A stretch of DNA of 17,059 nucleotides from Saccoglossus kowalevskii (taxonomy: Eukaryota > Hemichordata > Enteropneusta > Harrimaniidae): assembly GCF_000003605.2 (NCBI RefSeq), contig NW_003108085.1:712972-730030 (forward strand), written 5' to 3'. The position numbers and the translations under genes are program-made. Below, in pieces: positions 16,430-17,059 of this stretch (position 1 is the first letter of the stretch; each line of letters starts with the position of its first letter). The notes beneath the pieces are model-generated. The model saw nothing but the letters and a program-made list of their open reading frames with translations, was not told the DNA's origin and did no database searches.

Positions 16430-17059
16430 CAGGTGTATTTCGATGTGTTCCTACAGTTCTTTTAAAAAGTACCAAATCATTGTGGGCCAATAAACCCCTA
16501 CGATATTCTACAGTAAGTTTCTTCCTTCGTAACCTTTCTAGGAACATGGGCAAACTCAAAAATATTGTCATCTCAAGACAGAACTACTTGACTTAAACAA
16601 GAAAAGTAGTGTATTGTCTAGCGTATCTCATACTGAAACCCGGGTCTACATAAAAAAACACGTTTATTGTCAACGAAACACGTGCAAAGGTCAATAGAAG
16701 TCGTGCAGGCATCATTTAAACCCTTTAATGGCTAGACGTGCCTATTAGATGTGTCGTTAGAAAAATTAGGAAAGGAACAATTTGGTTACAATTAATGTAG
16801 AAATGAAAAAAAAACATATGCTCATTTTATTAGATTGCCAAACAAAATGTTTCTGGTCAAACTGAATTACGAAAATGGGGCGTTTTTTATTTCGCTAATA
16901 TATAGTTATTGCCCCAAAGCCGAGGGCTGATGCCATGTTTTTTGAAACGACACGAAAAACAAACAAACATGCGTTTACATATGCTGTCTTAATTCATTAG
17001 TTCACAATGTTGTGTCACGGTTGTCTTAATATATTATTTTCCGATGTCAATATCATGAG
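16430..17059. other. gene-free right end
   Basis: No coding or RNA signal seen. A/T-rich, with a short CAAACAAACA run near 16960 and a CCCGGG near 16640. Read as intergenic or intronic. Confidence 0.45.

Overview
This is a eukaryotic, almost certainly animal, genomic window. By eye it is A+T-rich, and it has no bacterial gene packing or ribosome-binding sites. It carries intron/exon junctions with consensus splice sites, AATAAA poly(A) signals, a tRNA-derived SINE-like sequence, palindromic MITE-like elements, microsatellites and minisatellites. The one firmly identified gene is a galactose-3-O-sulfotransferase / galactosylceramide sulfotransferase-type enzyme. That family is expanded in marine invertebrates such as molluscs, brachiopods, hemichordates and lancelets, so a marine invertebrate is my best guess. 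The exact phylum cannot be read from the sequence.

Layout. From 1 to about 3.0 kb there is no certain gene. The minus strand holds a few coding-like pieces: a short ORF with a signal-peptide-like start (641-844), a possible small exon (1144-1209), a 118-codon ORF followed by a poly(A) signal (1768-2124), and a possible upstream exon (2863-2977) whose phase fits that ORF. From 3.0 to 5.7 kb the DNA is non-coding with inverted repeats, a palindromic MITE-like element (about 4863-5008) and a GTTT microsatellite. From 5.98 to 7.62 kb lies a composite structure: two arrays of the same roughly 30-bp A/T-rich minisatellite in opposite orientation, flanking a G+C-richer core.

The sulfotransferase gene is on the plus strand. 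Its terminal exon (10336-11353) carries the whole catalytic domain. Upstream are two tandemly duplicated stem-region exons, A (8502-8573) and B (9880-9966). Both are flanked by consensus splice sites, both are open, and both are symmetric phase 2-2, so skipping, choosing between, or including both would keep the frame. The N-terminal exon with the cytoplasmic tail and signal-anchor was not found. A poly(A) signal lies at 11467, followed directly by a minus-strand tRNA-like SINE piece.

From 11.9 to 13.4 kb there is promoter-like DNA: octamer motifs repeated at 11-bp spacing, and three heat-shock-element arrays followed by a TATA box and a 63-codon ORF. A CRE plus TATA pair lies further on. From 13.4 to 15.1 kb nothing clear was seen. 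From 15.1 to 16.3 kb a degenerate 50/100-bp tandem repeat runs into a direct segmental duplication, and the second copy has been hit by a roughly 100-bp retroposon-like insertion with a likely target-site duplication. The last 0.7 kb is unremarkable. All similarity statements are by eye; no alignment or database search was run.
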